Assembly: GCA_002394305.1 (NCBI GenBank)
Contig: DGTM01000046.1
Coordinates: 46,846-68,922 of the forward strand
Source: Prevotellaceae bacterium UBA4336
GTDB lineage: Bacteria > Bacteroidota > Bacteroidia > Bacteroidales > Bacteroidaceae
Direction: 5' to 3'
Length of the DNA stretch: 22,077 nt
Shown here: one piece after another, positions 6,016 through 13,977 of the stretch
Numbering within the stretch: position 1 is the stretch's first letter
How the letters are laid out: each line of letters begins with the position of its first letter
Translations under genes and position numbers: made by a program
The notes under the pieces: model-generated
What the model was told of the DNA's origin: nothing
Seen by the model: the letters and a program-made list of their open reading frames with translations, nothing else
Database searches by the model: none

Positions 6016-6939
6016 ATGAACAAGAAAAAAATTACATGTCTTTTTGACTTATTTGTGATTGTGTTAGCATTTACCTCTTGTGCTCCACCAACCTATTTGC
6101 CAAAACCAACTGTCAATTATCCTGGTATCATGAACACATGCACATTTGGAGTTCAGAATATGGATGAGATGGCGAAAATTGAGCCCAATTTGCTAACAGC
6201 TCATTACGACGGTTTCGATGTTACCTATAAGATTAACAATAATTTCGTTGTTTCACTTATCATATCAAATAATTCAAACAAGAGTCTCATTATTGACAAA
6301 TCGAAATGCTATGTCCTTTACAACGGATATTCGACAGACTTGTTCAAGGATGTTCGTTCGTCAAGAAGCACGACATTCAATAATGTACAAGACGCCATCA
6401 ATAATGTTCAAACCCATGAAGGTGGAGTGTCTATGACTGTTCCTCCATATTCAAAATGGGAACTGCCGTTACAGGAGTCAAATGTACGACAATTAAATGA
6501 CTTGCCAGATTTTAACCCATCTGTAGGTGTACATTCTCTATCGCCTTTCGACAACAAAGAGACTGTGGAATTTATAATTCCATATTCTTTTGACTATTCA
6601 ATGGCTAAATGGGATACGAGTAGGAATAGGATATATGTGAACTCTATTGAGACAAAAGAATTCTCACAGACTTTTCCATTCACAGCCAGCGATGTGCCAT
6701 TAATGGTTAAAACGAATCAGTATGAAATAATAAGAAGAAATGGAGTCCCTGACTTCTCAGAAGTGATAAAGACTAATGCTATTAATATGGAGAAATATAA
6801 AAAACATAAAAAAGCAGTGAGTATAAGTCACGGCGTGTGGGGAACAGTGCTCCTACCTGTAGGCTTTTTAGGTTGGTTATTTTACTTCAGAGGATGTGAT
6901 CATGAGCCACCTGTATATGAAACCACATGGGCTTACTAA
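6016..6939 (+). CDS. Putative lipoprotein of unknown function
   Basis: The product is 307 aa. The N-terminus has a basic start (NKKK), a hydrophobic stretch and a lipobox-like FTSC with Cys at residue 22, so it is probably lipidated and envelope-bound. The body is rich in beta-type sequence with many Asn, Ser and Thr. Near the C-terminus a hydrophobic segment (WGTVLLPVGFLGWLFYF, about residues 275-291) could be a membrane anchor, followed by a Cys and a short acidic/aromatic tail. I do not recognise the family. Its base composition is markedly AT-rich compared with its neighbours, which suggests recent transfer. The ATG follows an A-rich stretch. No clear TAnnTTTG is seen upstream; the 5946-6015 spacer holds nothing else I can name. 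Confidence 0.75.
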   Translation: MNKKKITCLFDLFVIVLAFTSCAPPTYLPKPTVNYPGIMNTCTFGVQNMDEMAKIEPNLLTAHYDGFDVTYKINNNFVVSLIISNNSNKSLIIDKSKCYVLYNGYSTDLFKDVRSSRSTTFNNVQDAINNVQTHEGGVSMTVPPYSKWELPLQESNVRQLNDLPDFNPSVGVHSLSPFDNKETVEFIIPYSFDYSMAKWDTSRNRIYVNSIETKEFSQTFPFTASDVPLMVKTNQYEIIRRNGVPDFSEVIKTNAINMEKYKKHKKAVSISHGVWGTVLLPVGFLGWLFYFRGCDHEPPVYETTWAY

Positions 6940-6985
6940 TGATAACAAGTTTTGACATTTCTAGAGCGGAATAGCATATGACAAA

Positions 6986-7025
6986 GCGGGAAACCGTGCC
7001 AGTATTATTGGCTTTGGTTTCCCGC
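6986..7025. terminator. Strong hairpin between convergent genes
   Basis: GCGGGAAACC (6986-6995) is perfectly complementary to 7016-7025, and an inner GCCA/TGGC (6998-7001 with 7009-7012) extends the stem. It lies 46 bp after the lipoprotein stop, between convergent transcription units. No long T-run follows on the + strand. A bidirectional terminator is likely. Nothing else is identifiable in 6940-7190. Confidence 0.6.
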
Positions 7026-7190
7026 ATTGTTTCGCAGATAGAAGCCAATGCTTCCTTATGTTGGTATCTGCTTGTTAGACTTTATTACATTATATATTAC
7101 AATAGATTACACTATCACACCCGTCCGCATGACATCGTCGTAGAGGGGCGACTTGCTGGTTAAAGGAAAAAACTCATGGTGGCAAGATTG

Positions 7191-7292
7191 TCACTTGTCG
7201 TTGTAATGTTCCTCGGCCTGAATTATCAGCACGGAAACATGCTCGTCATAAATATCGTAGATGATGCGGTCATTGGCTGTGATTTACCTCAT
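7191..7292 (-). pseudogene. Scar of a YoeB/Txe-family toxin (internal in-frame deletion)
   Basis: The 34 codons read M-R-stop-ITANDRIIYDIYDEHVSV and on to EEHYNDK-stop. The C-terminal part is the recognisable end of Bacteroidota YoeB-type mRNA-interferase toxins. The ATG overlaps the antitoxin stop in the usual ATGA manner and the frame is preserved from ATG to final stop. About 50-55 central codons of a normal ~85-aa toxin are missing and an in-frame TAA is at the junction. The toxin cannot be made from this start. Confidence 0.8.
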
Positions 7293-7549
7293 AAGCTATC
7301 GAAGTATTGTTGCATCTCCTCGGGGGTACGGCATGAAATGGTTTCACCTTTGGCGTATTCCCTACGGGCTTTATTAATCTTCCGAGACAAAGCAGGCGAG
7401 ATATGGTTGTCAGTTTTGACATTGGCTGTGTGTACAGAAGCCACGCCTCGCATCAGCCTCAAAGCTTTCTTGAGGTCGGCAACAATAGCATCTGGTTCCA
7501 GCGTGACAATTATCTGCTGGGGGTGTGAGATATGAGTCCTTGCTTCCAT
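7289..7549 (-). CDS. Orphan antitoxin of a YoeB-type toxin-antitoxin pair
   Basis: The product is 86 aa, charged and cytoplasmic. The C-terminal block (KINKARREYAKGETISCR, then TPEEMQQYFDSL) is typical of Bacteroidota antitoxins encoded just upstream of YoeB/Txe toxins. The N-terminal part (IIVTLEPDAIVADLKKAL) would hold the dimer/DNA-binding region. The gene overlaps the toxin remnant by ATGA, as in an intact pair. With the toxin deleted it may protect against the same toxin elsewhere, keep autoregulating, or be decaying. An overlapping + strand frame (7176-7535) is a shadow. A perfect -7 box lies 26 nt upstream. Confidence 0.8.
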   Translation of the reverse strand: MEARTHISHPQQIIVTLEPDAIVADLKKALRLMRGVASVHTANVKTDNHISPALSRKINKARREYAKGETISCRTPEEMQQYFDSL

Positions 7550-7574
7550 GATTGTCTTTTTATGTTTCTGAGGG

Positions 7575-7582
7575 CAAAGATA
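7575..7582 (-). promoter_or_regulatory. -7 promoter element of the antitoxin gene
   Basis: On the minus strand this reads TATCTTTG, an exact TAnnTTTG match, 26 nt upstream of the antitoxin ATG. A period-7 tract (7591-7611) lies where the upstream promoter region would be. Confidence 0.75.
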
Positions 7583-7590
7583 CGACTTTT

Positions 7591-7611
7591 AAGTGAAAAG
7601 TGAAGAGTGAA
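7591..7611. repeat. Period-7 intergenic tract 4
   Basis: Heptamers AAGTGAA, AAGTGAA and GAGTGAA are followed by AAAATAA. The words closely resemble those of tract 1 at 1887-1907. Confidence 0.7.
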
Positions 7612-7638
7612 AAAATAAAAGGAAGGGATAACTTTCAG

Positions 7639-9573
7639 CTATTTCTTCATCTTCTTAGCCACCCAGCGAACCCATTCGTCGATGTTGTCGGTGAGACGCT
7701 TGGGGTAGGGCAGGGGAATGATGACATCGGGCTTGTAGCCGGGACTTCGTTCCTTGCATGCCTCCTCGAAGATATCATCTACGGTCATTGGGAAACTCAA
7801 TGTCATGTCGCTGTTAGGCAGACGGACGGTGTTGATGTTTCCTGTCTGTTCGCATCCGTTTGTCCGTTCCCGGCCATAAACTTTGACGTTACTCCTGGGA
7901 TAGTCGCGCACCAGCCTGATCGGCGATTCTGCTGCGCTGGCACTGAAGTTGTCGATGATGATGGCTCCCTTGCGCACCAAGGGCGTATATTCTTCTGTCC
8001 CTTTCTCAATGGTCATCCAATTGATGAGGTTTCCCTCTGTCGTCGTGTCCGCTTCCGCAAGAACCCGACCGAAGAAGCCGTCGGGCATTGCCTTCAGAAA
8101 CCTCCTTAGCATCTTGTTGTTCGCCGTGCTGTTTCTGTAGAAGTAGTGCTGATCGTTTGCCGCACGGCCGTTGCACATCATCCGCGCCCAGAAGTTCGAG
8201 AAGAAGTCACCGCCTCCCTGGTTCCCGCGAAGGTCGAGAATCAGGTACTTGCAGCCTGACCGTTTGAACTCCTCCTCTTTCTTCAGCATCCAGTCCCATG
8301 TGGGTACGTCGCCCATGCAGGAGGGCAGACGCAGGAGGTATGTCTCGGCATCCACCTTGCATCCGACGGGTTCGGGAGCATACTTCGGGATGAGCTGATT
8401 GTAATGTATCAGGACTTCCGACCTCTGCCTGCGGAAGAACTGCGAAGTGCAGCTCGTATGGCGGTCGAAGTTCTTGTAGAACCAAAAGACGTAGCGCCCA
8501 ACGGCCTCGTCAATACCTATCTCGCTTCTCATCAGGCGCGACAGGAGCGAGTCCTTCATAGCCTTATACTCCTCCTCGAAGCCCTGACGCATCAGGACGG
8601 GGAAGATGGCATTGTTGCTTTCGTTGGCACTTACGGCGAAGTCGAAGGTCTCGTAAGCAAGACGGACAGAGTCGGGCAGGGAGCCGTATCTCTTCTGGAA
8701 CTCGTCGGCAAAGAAACGCGAGATGTCCTTTTGCATCAGCGGTGTGTCTGTGCCGAACGTGTACTGGATGTTTCGCGGGAGGCCTTGGCGGTCCCAGACG
8801 GTCACGTTTGGCCTGCCAGTCTCGTCGAGGGACGTCAGGGAAATCGTTTCGCTGTCAAACCAGTGTACGATGAATGTGTTTTCGCCACACTCGAAGGCAT
8901 TCTCGCTCAGATAAACGCAGGGCATGAAGTGGCATTGTATGTTCCCCTTCGGGAACCATGCGTTGGCAAGGACCATCATGGCCTCCCGGCTGCCGAAGAT
9001 TTGATAGATTTCTGCAGCGCTTCGTTCTATCCAGTACTGCGAAGTGGCTGTGTTTGTCTGCTGTGTTCCGCGCAGCTTCCATGCTCCCTGCAAGCGGTGC
9101 TGCCTTGTTCCAAGCTTCATCTGCAACAGGTTCAAGGCTCGCAGGATGGCATCGGTTGAATCCTTTACCAGCTTGTATGTTTCGTCGATGTTCGTCTGAT
9201 AGGGAAACAGATGCTCGTTGAAAGTGCCGCGGTCGTTGAACCAACGCAAGGTGAAGGTGCTGTCGGAAGTGTCGAATACCTGTACGCCCCTGTTCTCCGT
9301 CTTCGATAGTTCGCCTGTGAACAGCAGGGGCTTGCCGTCGGGATTGCATATGGTGAAGGAGAAAGGGTCGCCGGGAAAGAGTATTGCATCGTGGTACAGC
9401 ATGAGCGAGAATTCCTTCTGGCAGTATTTGTACTGCTTGAAACTTGCCTCCACATGTTTTCCGTCCTGATGAATGATTCCTGTGAGCTTGTAGAGTCCCA
9501 CGGGGTCGGCGTTCTGTGCCTGCCCTATGGCAGCTACCAAAACAAAGATGCCGCTGACAATTTGCCTTATCAT
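7639..9573 (-). CDS. Secreted S41-family peptidase with two N-terminal beta domains
   Basis: The product is 645 aa. It begins with a signal peptide (MIRQIVSGIFVLVAAIGQAQ). The C-terminal third is an S41 (C-terminal-processing/tricorn-like) peptidase domain. It shows LILDLRGNQGGGD, then NFSASAAES with candidate catalytic Ser near 544-546, then YGRERTNGCEQTGNI. The Lys that follows the Ser in CtpA-type enzymes is not evident, so a tricorn- or IRBP-like triad is more likely. Two similar N-terminal segments (about residues 20-130 and 155-270) start GLYKLTG / GAWKLRG and end near TLRWF / IVHWF, suggesting tandem lipocalin-like domains. An in-frame extension to 9684 is rejected because it precedes the signal peptide with a Lys-rich stretch. 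The protein likely acts in the periplasm or at the surface; its substrate is unknown. Confidence 0.85.
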   Translation of the reverse strand: MIRQIVSGIFVLVAAIGQAQNADPVGLYKLTGIIHQDGKHVEASFKQYKYCQKEFSLMLYHDAILFPGDPFSFTICNPDGKPLLFTGELSKTENRGVQVFDTSDSTFTLRWFNDRGTFNEHLFPYQTNIDETYKLVKDSTDAILRALNLLQMKLGTRQHRLQGAWKLRGTQQTNTATSQYWIERSAAEIYQIFGSREAMMVLANAWFPKGNIQCHFMPCVYLSENAFECGENTFIVHWFDSETISLTSLDETGRPNVTVWDRQGLPRNIQYTFGTDTPLMQKDISRFFADEFQKRYGSLPDSVRLAYETFDFAVSANESNNAIFPVLMRQGFEEEYKAMKDSLLSRLMRSEIGIDEAVGRYVFWFYKNFDRHTSCTSQFFRRQRSEVLIHYNQLIPKYAPEPVGCKVDAETYLLRLPSCMGDVPTWDWMLKKEEEFKRSGCKYLILDLRGNQGGGDFFSNFWARMMCNGRAANDQHYFYRNSTANNKMLRRFLKAMPDGFFGRVLAEADTTTEGNLINWMTIEKGTEEYTPLVRKGAIIIDNFSASAAESPIRLVRDYPRSNVKVYGRERTNGCEQTGNINTVRLPNSDMTLSFPMTVDDIFEEACKERSPGYKPDVIIPLPYPKRLTDNIDEWVRWVAKKMKK

Positions 9574-9684
9574 ATCTCTTTTTTTTATTATATAACGAAT
9601 CTGCGAGCAATATATTGCGTGAGTATTCGCCTTTTTTGTCTTTTCTTTTCTTTTTTTCTTTGTTTTTCGTCCCTTAGCCTTCAA

Positions 9685-9712
9685 TTCTTAACTCATAGCT
9701 CTTAACTCTTAA
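9685..9712. repeat. Period-7 intergenic tract 5
   Basis: Heptamers TTCTTAA, CTCATAG, CTCTTAA and CTCTTAA (on the other strand TTAAGAG-type words) lie between the divergent S41 and tsaC genes. They are just upstream of the tsaC -7 box. Confidence 0.65.
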
Positions 9713-9722
9713 TTATTTTTTG

Positions 9723-9730
9723 TACCTTTG
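9723..9730 (+). promoter_or_regulatory. -7 promoter element of tsaC
   Basis: TACCTTTG is an exact TAnnTTTG match, 23 nt before the tsaC ATG, followed by the common GCAGG context. Confidence 0.75.
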
Positions 9731-9753
9731 CAGGCGAAAATCAAGACAGACAC

Positions 9754-10332
9754 ATGACACAGAAAGAGATTGCAGAGGACATCCGGACTGCGGTGCAGAC
9801 GCTCAGGCAGGGCGGACTTATCCTTTACCCGACGGACACGATTTGGGGCATCGGATGCGATGCGAGCAACGAGGAGGCGGTGAGGAGAATCTTCCGGCTG
9901 AAGCAAAGAGAGGACAGCAAGGCGATGATTTGCCTGGTGGACAGCGCCGACCGGATGCAGCGTTACCTGCGGCAGGTGCCGGACGTGGCGTGGGACCTCG
10001 TGGAGTTTGCCGAGAAGCCGCTTACGCTGATTCTGGACGGAGCAGTGAACCTTGCGCCGAGCCTGACCGGCGAGGACGGCAGTGTGGGGCTTCGCGTGAC
10101 GAGGGAGAACATCAGCCATGAGCTTTGCTATCGCTTCCAGAAGGCCGTGGTGAGCACCAGTGCCAACATCAGCGGCCAGCCCTCGCCGGCTTGCTTCAAT
10201 GAGATAACCGACGAGATAAAGCAGGGCGTGGACTACGTCATGCGTTCCCGTCAGAACGACACGAGCAAGTCGAAACCCAGCCAGATCATCAAGCTGGGGC
10301 TGGACGGGAGAGTGAGTATTATCAGAAGTTAG
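9754..10332 (+). CDS. tsaC: L-threonylcarbamoyladenylate synthase
   Basis: The product is 192 aa of the YrdC/Sua5/TsaC family. It makes threonylcarbamoyl-AMP from Thr, bicarbonate and ATP for the universal t6A37 modification of ANN-decoding tRNAs. The family signature is clear: GGLILYPTDTIWGIGCDA, then RIFRLKQREDSKAM (the K-x-R-x-x-x-K substrate-binding region), and later VSTSANISGQPS. It is TsaC-sized and lacks the extra C-terminal Sua5 domain. It has its own strong promoter. The ClC gene begins 18 bp after the stop, so the two are probably cotranscribed. Confidence 0.95.
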   Translation: MTQKEIAEDIRTAVQTLRQGGLILYPTDTIWGIGCDASNEEAVRRIFRLKQREDSKAMICLVDSADRMQRYLRQVPDVAWDLVEFAEKPLTLILDGAVNLAPSLTGEDGSVGLRVTRENISHELCYRFQKAVVSTSANISGQPSPACFNEITDEIKQGVDYVMRSRQNDTSKSKPSQIIKLGLDGRVSIIRS

Positions 10333-10350
10333 TGGTTAGAGATATTTATT

Positions 10351-12141
10351 TTGAATTACAGATATAGGAACTTCATAGCCTGGCTCATCCGGTGGCGGCG
10401 GAGACACTTCTCCGACAACAACTTTGTGCTGCTCATCAGCTTCTTCGTGGGCATCTTTACGGCCTGCGCGGGGCTGTTGCTGAAGTGGCTCATTGCCCAG
10501 ATTGAGGAATTGCTCACCCACGAGTTCTCCGTGACGAATGCCAACTGGCTCTATCTCGTCTATCCCGTCGTGGGCATTTGGCTGACGATGCTCTTCATCC
10601 GGTACATCGTCCGCGACGACATCAGTCATGGTGTGACGAAGATACTGTTTGCCATTGCCCGCAAGCAGAGCCGCATCAAGCCGCACAACACCTGGACCTC
10701 CGTCGTGGCGTCTGCCATCACCATCGGTTTTGGCGGAAGTGTGGGGGCTGAGGCTCCTATCGTCCTGACCGGTAGTGCCATAGGCAGCACGTTGGGACAG
10801 GTGTGCCGACTGGAGGGCAAATACATGATGCTGCTTGTGGGCTGCGGAGCCGCCGGAGCCGTGGCGGGCATCTTCAAGGCGCCGATAGCCGGACTCGTCT
10901 TTGTGCTCGAGGTGCTGATGATCGACCTGACCATGACGAGCCTCCTGCCGTTGCTTGTGACGAGTGTGACGGCCGCGGGACTTACCTTCGCCGTGTCCGG
11001 GACGAGTCCCATCTTTGAGTTCCACTTGCAGGACGCTTTCACGGTGGACCGCATCCCAGCCTATATCCTGCTGGGCATCGTGTGCGGACTGGCAAGTCTC
11101 TACTTCACGCGGACGATGAACCTGCTCGAAGGTGTGTTCCGCCGCCTTCGCGGACGCTATGAGAAGTTCCTTCTGGGAGCCGTCATGCTGAGCCTGCTCA
11201 TCTATCTTTTCCCGTCGCTCTACGGCGAAGGCTACGACCTGATTACTCTCCTCCTCAACGGTAACGGCCAGGCCGACTGGGACATGGCGATGGACCGGTC
11301 GCTCTTCTATGGCAGCGACCACTTGCTCGTCTATCTCTTCCTCATTGTCATCTTCAAGGTCTTTGCTTCCACGGCCACCAACGGCGGCGGCGGTTGCGGC
11401 GGTATCTTTGCGCCCAGTCTGTTCCTGGGCTGCATCGTTGGCTTCATCTTCTGCCGCCTCTGGAACACCTACGACGTGCTTGGCTTCGACATACCCGAGA
11501 GGAATTTTGCCATGCTGGGCATGTGTGGACTGATGAGCGGCGTGATGCATGCGCCTCTGACGGGCATCTTCCTTATTGCGGAGCTTACCGGCGGCTATGC
11601 CCTGTTCATGCCGCTGATGATTGTCTCGGTGGGTTCGTACCTCACCATCAAGTACTTCGAGCCGCACAGCATCTATGCCATGCGACTGGCGCAGAGGGGC
11701 GAGCTGCTCACGCACCACACCGACCGCTCCATCCTCACGCTCATGAGTATGGACAGCGTCATTCAGCACTACGACCAGGTGCTCTATCCGGACATGAACC
11801 TGGGCGACGTGGCTACGCAGGTCTCGAACAGCAAGAACCACGTCTTCCCCGTTGTCAACCGGCAGATGCAGTTCGTGGGAGCTGTCTATCTCGACGACAT
11901 CCGCCACCTCGTCTTCCGTACGGAGCTGTACAGAGACTTCACCGTTTCGCAGCTCATGAAGCAGCCCGAGGCGCGTCTCTCAGTGAACGATTCGATGGAC
12001 ATCGTGGTGAGTGTGTTCGACCGCACCGGCGCGTGGACGCTTCCTGTCGTCGATGCCGACGGTGTCTTCGTGGGTTTCATCCGCAAGAGTACGGTCCTGA
12101 CAGTCTACCGTCAGGTTCTTGCCGACTTCTCCAACGATTGA
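10351..12141 (+). CDS. ClC-family chloride channel/transporter with C-terminal CBS pair
   Basis: The product is a 596-aa inner-membrane protein with about ten or more hydrophobic helices. ClC motifs are present: SHGVTKIL (first selectivity-filter region), GGSVGAEAPIV with the gating Glu at residue 134, and GGCGGIFAPSLFLG (the GxFxP filter). Residues about 470-590 form two CBS domains (a Phe-Pro-Val-Val and a Leu-Pro-Val-Val core), which usually sense adenosine nucleotides. The start is a TTG at 10351: the tsaC stop at 10330-10332 is in the same frame and no ATG or GTG lies between, and the family N-terminus fits. The gating Glu suggests gated channel or Cl-/H+ exchange; which one cannot be read here. 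Confidence 0.92.
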   Translation: MNYRYRNFIAWLIRWRRRHFSDNNFVLLISFFVGIFTACAGLLLKWLIAQIEELLTHEFSVTNANWLYLVYPVVGIWLTMLFIRYIVRDDISHGVTKILFAIARKQSRIKPHNTWTSVVASAITIGFGGSVGAEAPIVLTGSAIGSTLGQVCRLEGKYMMLLVGCGAAGAVAGIFKAPIAGLVFVLEVLMIDLTMTSLLPLLVTSVTAAGLTFAVSGTSPIFEFHLQDAFTVDRIPAYILLGIVCGLASLYFTRTMNLLEGVFRRLRGRYEKFLLGAVMLSLLIYLFPSLYGEGYDLITLLLNGNGQADWDMAMDRSLFYGSDHLLVYLFLIVIFKVFASTATNGGGGCGGIFAPSLFLGCIVGFIFCRLWNTYDVLGFDIPERNFAMLGMCGLMSGVMHAPLTGIFLIAELTGGYALFMPLMIVSVGSYLTIKYFEPHSIYAMRLAQRGELLTHHTDRSILTLMSMDSVIQHYDQVLYPDMNLGDVATQVSNSKNHVFPVVNRQMQFVGAVYLDDIRHLVFRTELYRDFTVSQLMKQPEARLSVNDSMDIVVSVFDRTGAWTLPVVDADGVFVGFIRKSTVLTVYRQVLADFSND

Positions 12142-12192
12142 TGCAACAGCTGTCAAATGGTCCAACATAATATGTAAATCAAACATCATTCC

Positions 12193-12969
12193 ATGAAACG
12201 CGAAATAGACTTGAACCTTTCGGCTTATGGCGTCACACGCCACATCGACTATGATGTAGTCATCCTGCCTTGGGGGGCAACAGAGCCTCACAACCTGCAT
12301 CTGCCTTATCTTACAGATGCCATCTTGGCCCACGATGTAGCCGTTGATGCAGCCCAGCTTGCCTTCAGCGACCATGGCATCCGTGCTATGGTGCTGCCGC
12401 CTGTGGCAATGGGTGCGCAGAATCCCGGTCAGCGCGACCTGAAGTTCTGCATCCATTATCGCTATGATACCCAGCGAGCCATCCTCGCCGATACAGTAGC
12501 TTCGCTGCACCATCAGGGTTTCCGCAAGCTGCTTATCATCAACGGACACGGAGGCAACACCTTCAAGAGCATGATTCGCGACCTGGCTGTGGACTATCCC
12601 GATTTCTTCATCCTTTCCAGCGAATGGTTTACCGTTCTGCCGGCAAAGGAATGGTTCGATGCTCCGGGCGACCATGCCGACGAGTTGGAGACTTCGGTGA
12701 TGATGCACTATCATCCCGAGCTGGTCGAACTCAGCGAAGCAGGCGAAGGCAAAGCCAATCCGTTTGCCTTGCAGAGCCTTCGCGAGAAAACAGCTTGGCT
12801 GCCACGCCATTGGACTCAGGTTACTGCCGACACAGGCATCGGGAATCCCTGTCTCGCCACAGCCGAGAAAGGTTGTCGCTTTGCCGAAGCTGTAGCCTGG
12901 AAGTATGCTTTGCTGCTGAAGGAACTTGCTGCTGTCAAGGACACACAAGACTTCTATGCCCATAATTAA
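12193..12969 (+). CDS. Creatininase-family metal-dependent amidohydrolase
   Basis: The product is a 258-aa cytoplasmic enzyme of the creatininase family. WGATEPHNLHLPYLTD gives Glu31, His33 and Asp42, the same E-x-H...D spacing as the metal ligands of creatininase (34/36/45). NGHGGN (residues 117-122) supplies the next ligand, and DHADELETS is the conserved downstream acidic motif. The family hydrolyses cyclic or linear amides (creatinine, FAPy pyrimidines and others). GGN instead of the creatininase YEN-type sequence argues against true creatininase. It lies 51 bp after the ClC gene with no promoter visible, and 18 bp before the EEP hydrolase gene. Confidence 0.9.
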   Translation: MKREIDLNLSAYGVTRHIDYDVVILPWGATEPHNLHLPYLTDAILAHDVAVDAAQLAFSDHGIRAMVLPPVAMGAQNPGQRDLKFCIHYRYDTQRAILADTVASLHHQGFRKLLIINGHGGNTFKSMIRDLAVDYPDFFILSSEWFTVLPAKEWFDAPGDHADELETSVMMHYHPELVELSEAGEGKANPFALQSLREKTAWLPRHWTQVTADTGIGNPCLATAEKGCRFAEAVAWKYALLLKELAAVKDTQDFYAHN

Positions 12970-12987
12970 AAGAATGGAAACGCCGAT

Positions 12988-13950
12988 ATGAGAAGACTTT
13001 GGTTCATCGTGCTGCTTGTAGCCATTGGTGTTCAGGGCTTAGAGGCACGTCGGAAGGAGCAGAATGTGACATTGCTCTACTGGAACATCCAGAATGGTAT
13101 GTGGGACGGACAAACCGACGACTACCAGCGGTTCACCTCTTGGGTGCAGGCGCAGAAGCCCGACATCTGTGTGTGGTGCGAAGCTCAGAAACTCTATGTG
13201 ACAGGCACAGCAAAGTACGAGGTGGAGAGCGAGGCTGAGTGTCTGGAACGTTGGAAGAGGCTGGCCGAACGCTATGGCCACAGCTATGTCTATCTCAGCG
13301 CTCATCCCGACAACTATCCGCAGCTCATCACATCTCGCTTCCCGTTGGAGGCCGAGAAACTCATCTCGGGTAATGCCGACACTATTGTCTGTCACGGAGC
13401 ATCATGGTACAAGCTGCAACGCGGACGTAAGACATTGAACATCGTCACGCTCCACACCTGGCCGCATGCATATGGCTTCAAGGTGCCTCAGGACCAGCGC
13501 GAAGCCAGTCGCAGCCGCAATGAAGGCGACCTGTTCCGGCGCTCGGAGATGGAGTACATCTGCCGCCAGACTATTCTCACGCATCCCAAGGCACGCAAGG
13601 AGCTGTGGGCCATGATGGGCGACTTCAACTCCATCTCACGCATAGACAATGCCACGTATCAGCTCCCCGAGAACTCCACGCGCTTCCTCGTTCACGACTA
13701 TATCCTTGGTCAGACACCTTATGTCGACCTTGTCCACGAGGCCTATCCCGACCAGTTCATCAGCACTACCGGCGGCAAGTCGCGCATCGATTTCCTCTAT
13801 GCCACTCCAGCGTTGCAGAAACGTGTCAGCGATGTTTCTGTCATCCGCGACAGCTATACAGCTCCTGTCCGCAACCCTCAGAACATCTCCAACTTCTGGC
13901 ATCCATCCGACCACTGTCCCATCCTCCTGCATTTCGACTTGGGAGAGTAG
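12988..13950 (+). CDS. Secreted endonuclease/exonuclease/phosphatase-family hydrolase
   Basis: The product is 320 aa. An N-terminal signal peptide (MRRLWFIVLLVAIGVQGLEA) exports it. The EEP fold motifs are all visible: LLYWNIQNG (Asn33), PDICVWCEAQ (Glu65, metal), MGDFNS (Asp212/Asn214) and HPSDHCPI (Asp308/His309). The active site is therefore complete. The family includes nucleases, phosphodiesterases and sphingomyelinase-like enzymes, and the substrate cannot be assigned. It is probably cotranscribed with the creatininase-family gene 18 bp upstream. The 22-bp minisatellite array begins 27 bp after its stop. Confidence 0.9.
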   Translation: MRRLWFIVLLVAIGVQGLEARRKEQNVTLLYWNIQNGMWDGQTDDYQRFTSWVQAQKPDICVWCEAQKLYVTGTAKYEVESEAECLERWKRLAERYGHSYVYLSAHPDNYPQLITSRFPLEAEKLISGNADTIVCHGASWYKLQRGRKTLNIVTLHTWPHAYGFKVPQDQREASRSRNEGDLFRRSEMEYICRQTILTHPKARKELWAMMGDFNSISRIDNATYQLPENSTRFLVHDYILGQTPYVDLVHEAYPDQFISTTGGKSRIDFLYATPALQKRVSDVSVIRDSYTAPVRNPQNISNFWHPSDHCPILLHFDLGE

Positions 13951-13977
13951 CAGAACTCCATGCTCCTTTGTCATAAG

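Noticed and set aside
6978..7163. 61-codon open frame on the plus strand
   Set aside because: It starts inside the hairpin at 6986-7025 and has no recognisable content or promoter.
7176..7535. 119-codon open frame on the plus strand
   Set aside because: It is antisense to the antitoxin and toxin scar, which have recognisable family sequence and a promoter.
10336..11907. 523-codon open frame on the minus strand
   Set aside because: It is antisense to the ClC gene, whose motifs are unmistakable. The shadow product is rich in His, Asp and Gln and has no family features.
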